Origin: Sebaldella sp.
GTDB lineage: Bacteria; Fusobacteriota; Fusobacteriia; Fusobacteriales; Leptotrichiaceae
Reading direction: 5' to 3'
Assembly: GCA_018058425.1 (NCBI GenBank)
Contig: JAGOZX010000001.1
Location: 32,270 to 96,269, forward strand
DNA: 64,000 nt
This document shows positions 63,764 through 64,000 of the stretch, one piece after another (the first letter of the stretch is position 1; every line of letters starts with the position of its first letter). Under the pieces are notes generated by a model. That model had not been told where the DNA came from, ran no database searches, and was given only the letters and a program-made list of their open reading frames with translations. The position numbers were made by a program, and so were the translations under genes.

Positions 63764-64000
63764 GTCTTATTCCCACTATAAATTTCTGTCTACTTAAGTA
63801 TACTTTTCTTTATTATATCATTTATATTTTTTGCTATCTATGGTATCATATCTTTATGCAATAAAAGAATTTGAAAGACCAACTATAAAAAGTCAAGAAA
63901 AAATTGAACAAAAAAACTAAACAACTACAAAAAGAGCTCGTAAAAGAGCTGAAAAAATTACTGTTTTCTGTATGGTTGATTAGATTTCAAAATAGCATAT
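63764..64000. other. Right-edge sequence without a confident gene
   Basis: The plus strand has short coding-like frames (for example 63840-63920) interrupted by stops and without ribosome sites. A Lys/Leu-rich frame remains open at the edge. It may be the start of a gene beyond the window or a decayed element. Confidence 0.3.

Noticed and set aside
63840..63920. Plus-strand 26-codon frame MVSYLYAIKEFERPTIKS... at the right edge
   Set aside because: No ribosome site, ends in TAA after 26 codons, and the next coding-like text is in another frame; insufficient for a gene call.
1..64000. CRISPR arrays, rRNA genes, prophage modules
   Set aside because: No regularly spaced repeats, rRNA-like sequence or phage structural genes were seen on reading through the window.

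Overview
The window is a strongly AT-rich stretch of a Gram-negative-type genome that most resembles the Fusobacteriota (Fusobacterium and relatives). The reasons are: a large autotransporter with a fusobacterial-style N-terminus; LPS-export genes (lptB, lptF, lptG and a giant LptC/LptA-like protein); an OmpA lipoprotein; protein relatedness of most housekeeping genes; and extreme AT bias in codons and spacers. I cannot name a species. No CRISPR array, prophage, rRNA operon or intact insertion sequence is visible.

Layout. 1-3047: 5' two thirds or so of an autotransporter gene (minus strand) that runs off the left edge. 3362-21752: a dense minus-strand superoperon, read mutS > LptC/A-like > lptB > alaS > ruvX > secD > secF > alr > cvpA > lptF > lptG > M16 peptidase > dut > rodA > pseudouridine synthase. 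It is led by a good promoter in front of mutS and closed by a hairpin terminator at 3321-3352. 22041-26433: a lipid-related patch (TetR regulator, oleate hydratase ohyA, enoyl-ACP reductase fabV). 26518-28187: hflX behind a leader with a strong promoter, an 11-codon leader peptide containing Arg-Leu-Arg-Phe and an intrinsic terminator. This looks like a macrolide-responsive transcription attenuator and is the most exciting item in the window. 28247-29399: a small membrane protein and a secreted DUF3298-type protein. 29529-35874: a PTS sugar operon (PRD regulator, EIIA, EIIB, EIIC, two class II aldolases, D-lyxose-isomerase-like cupin). 36161-41395: xpt, a small HTH protein, a monooxygenase-fold protein, NADH oxidase, dusA and an M20 amidohydrolase. 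41780-43866: a small accessory patch (DUF1016/YhcG-like nuclease, short ORFs, a probably broken membrane-protein gene).

44037-47864: class Ib ribonucleotide reductase operon nrdHIEF with two NrdR boxes upstream. 48445-49962: a SAP-like hypothetical protein and the YbaB nucleoid protein. 50027-50499: five tRNA genes (Glu, Val, Asp, Thr, Tyr in order of transcription) from one promoter. 50906-58864: short envelope and signalling genes (OmpA lipoprotein, sppA, lytic transglycosylase with an odd in-frame downstream ORF, stand-alone CheY, HAD phosphatase, thioredoxin, ArsR-type regulator, acetyltransferases). 59612-63068: riboflavin operon ribH-ribD-ribE-ribBA under an FMN riboswitch (63258-63370) with a visible antiterminator/terminator switch. 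63420-64000: no solid gene, but a compact promoter, UUCG terminator and 19-codon hydrophobic ORF.

Gene starts were reassigned where a better Shine-Dalgarno or a promoter overlap decides the matter (hflX, dusA, M20, nrdF, nrdH, sppA, second aldolase, the 311-aa protein, the 127-aa membrane protein). All functional calls rest on reading motifs by eye; no database search was run.
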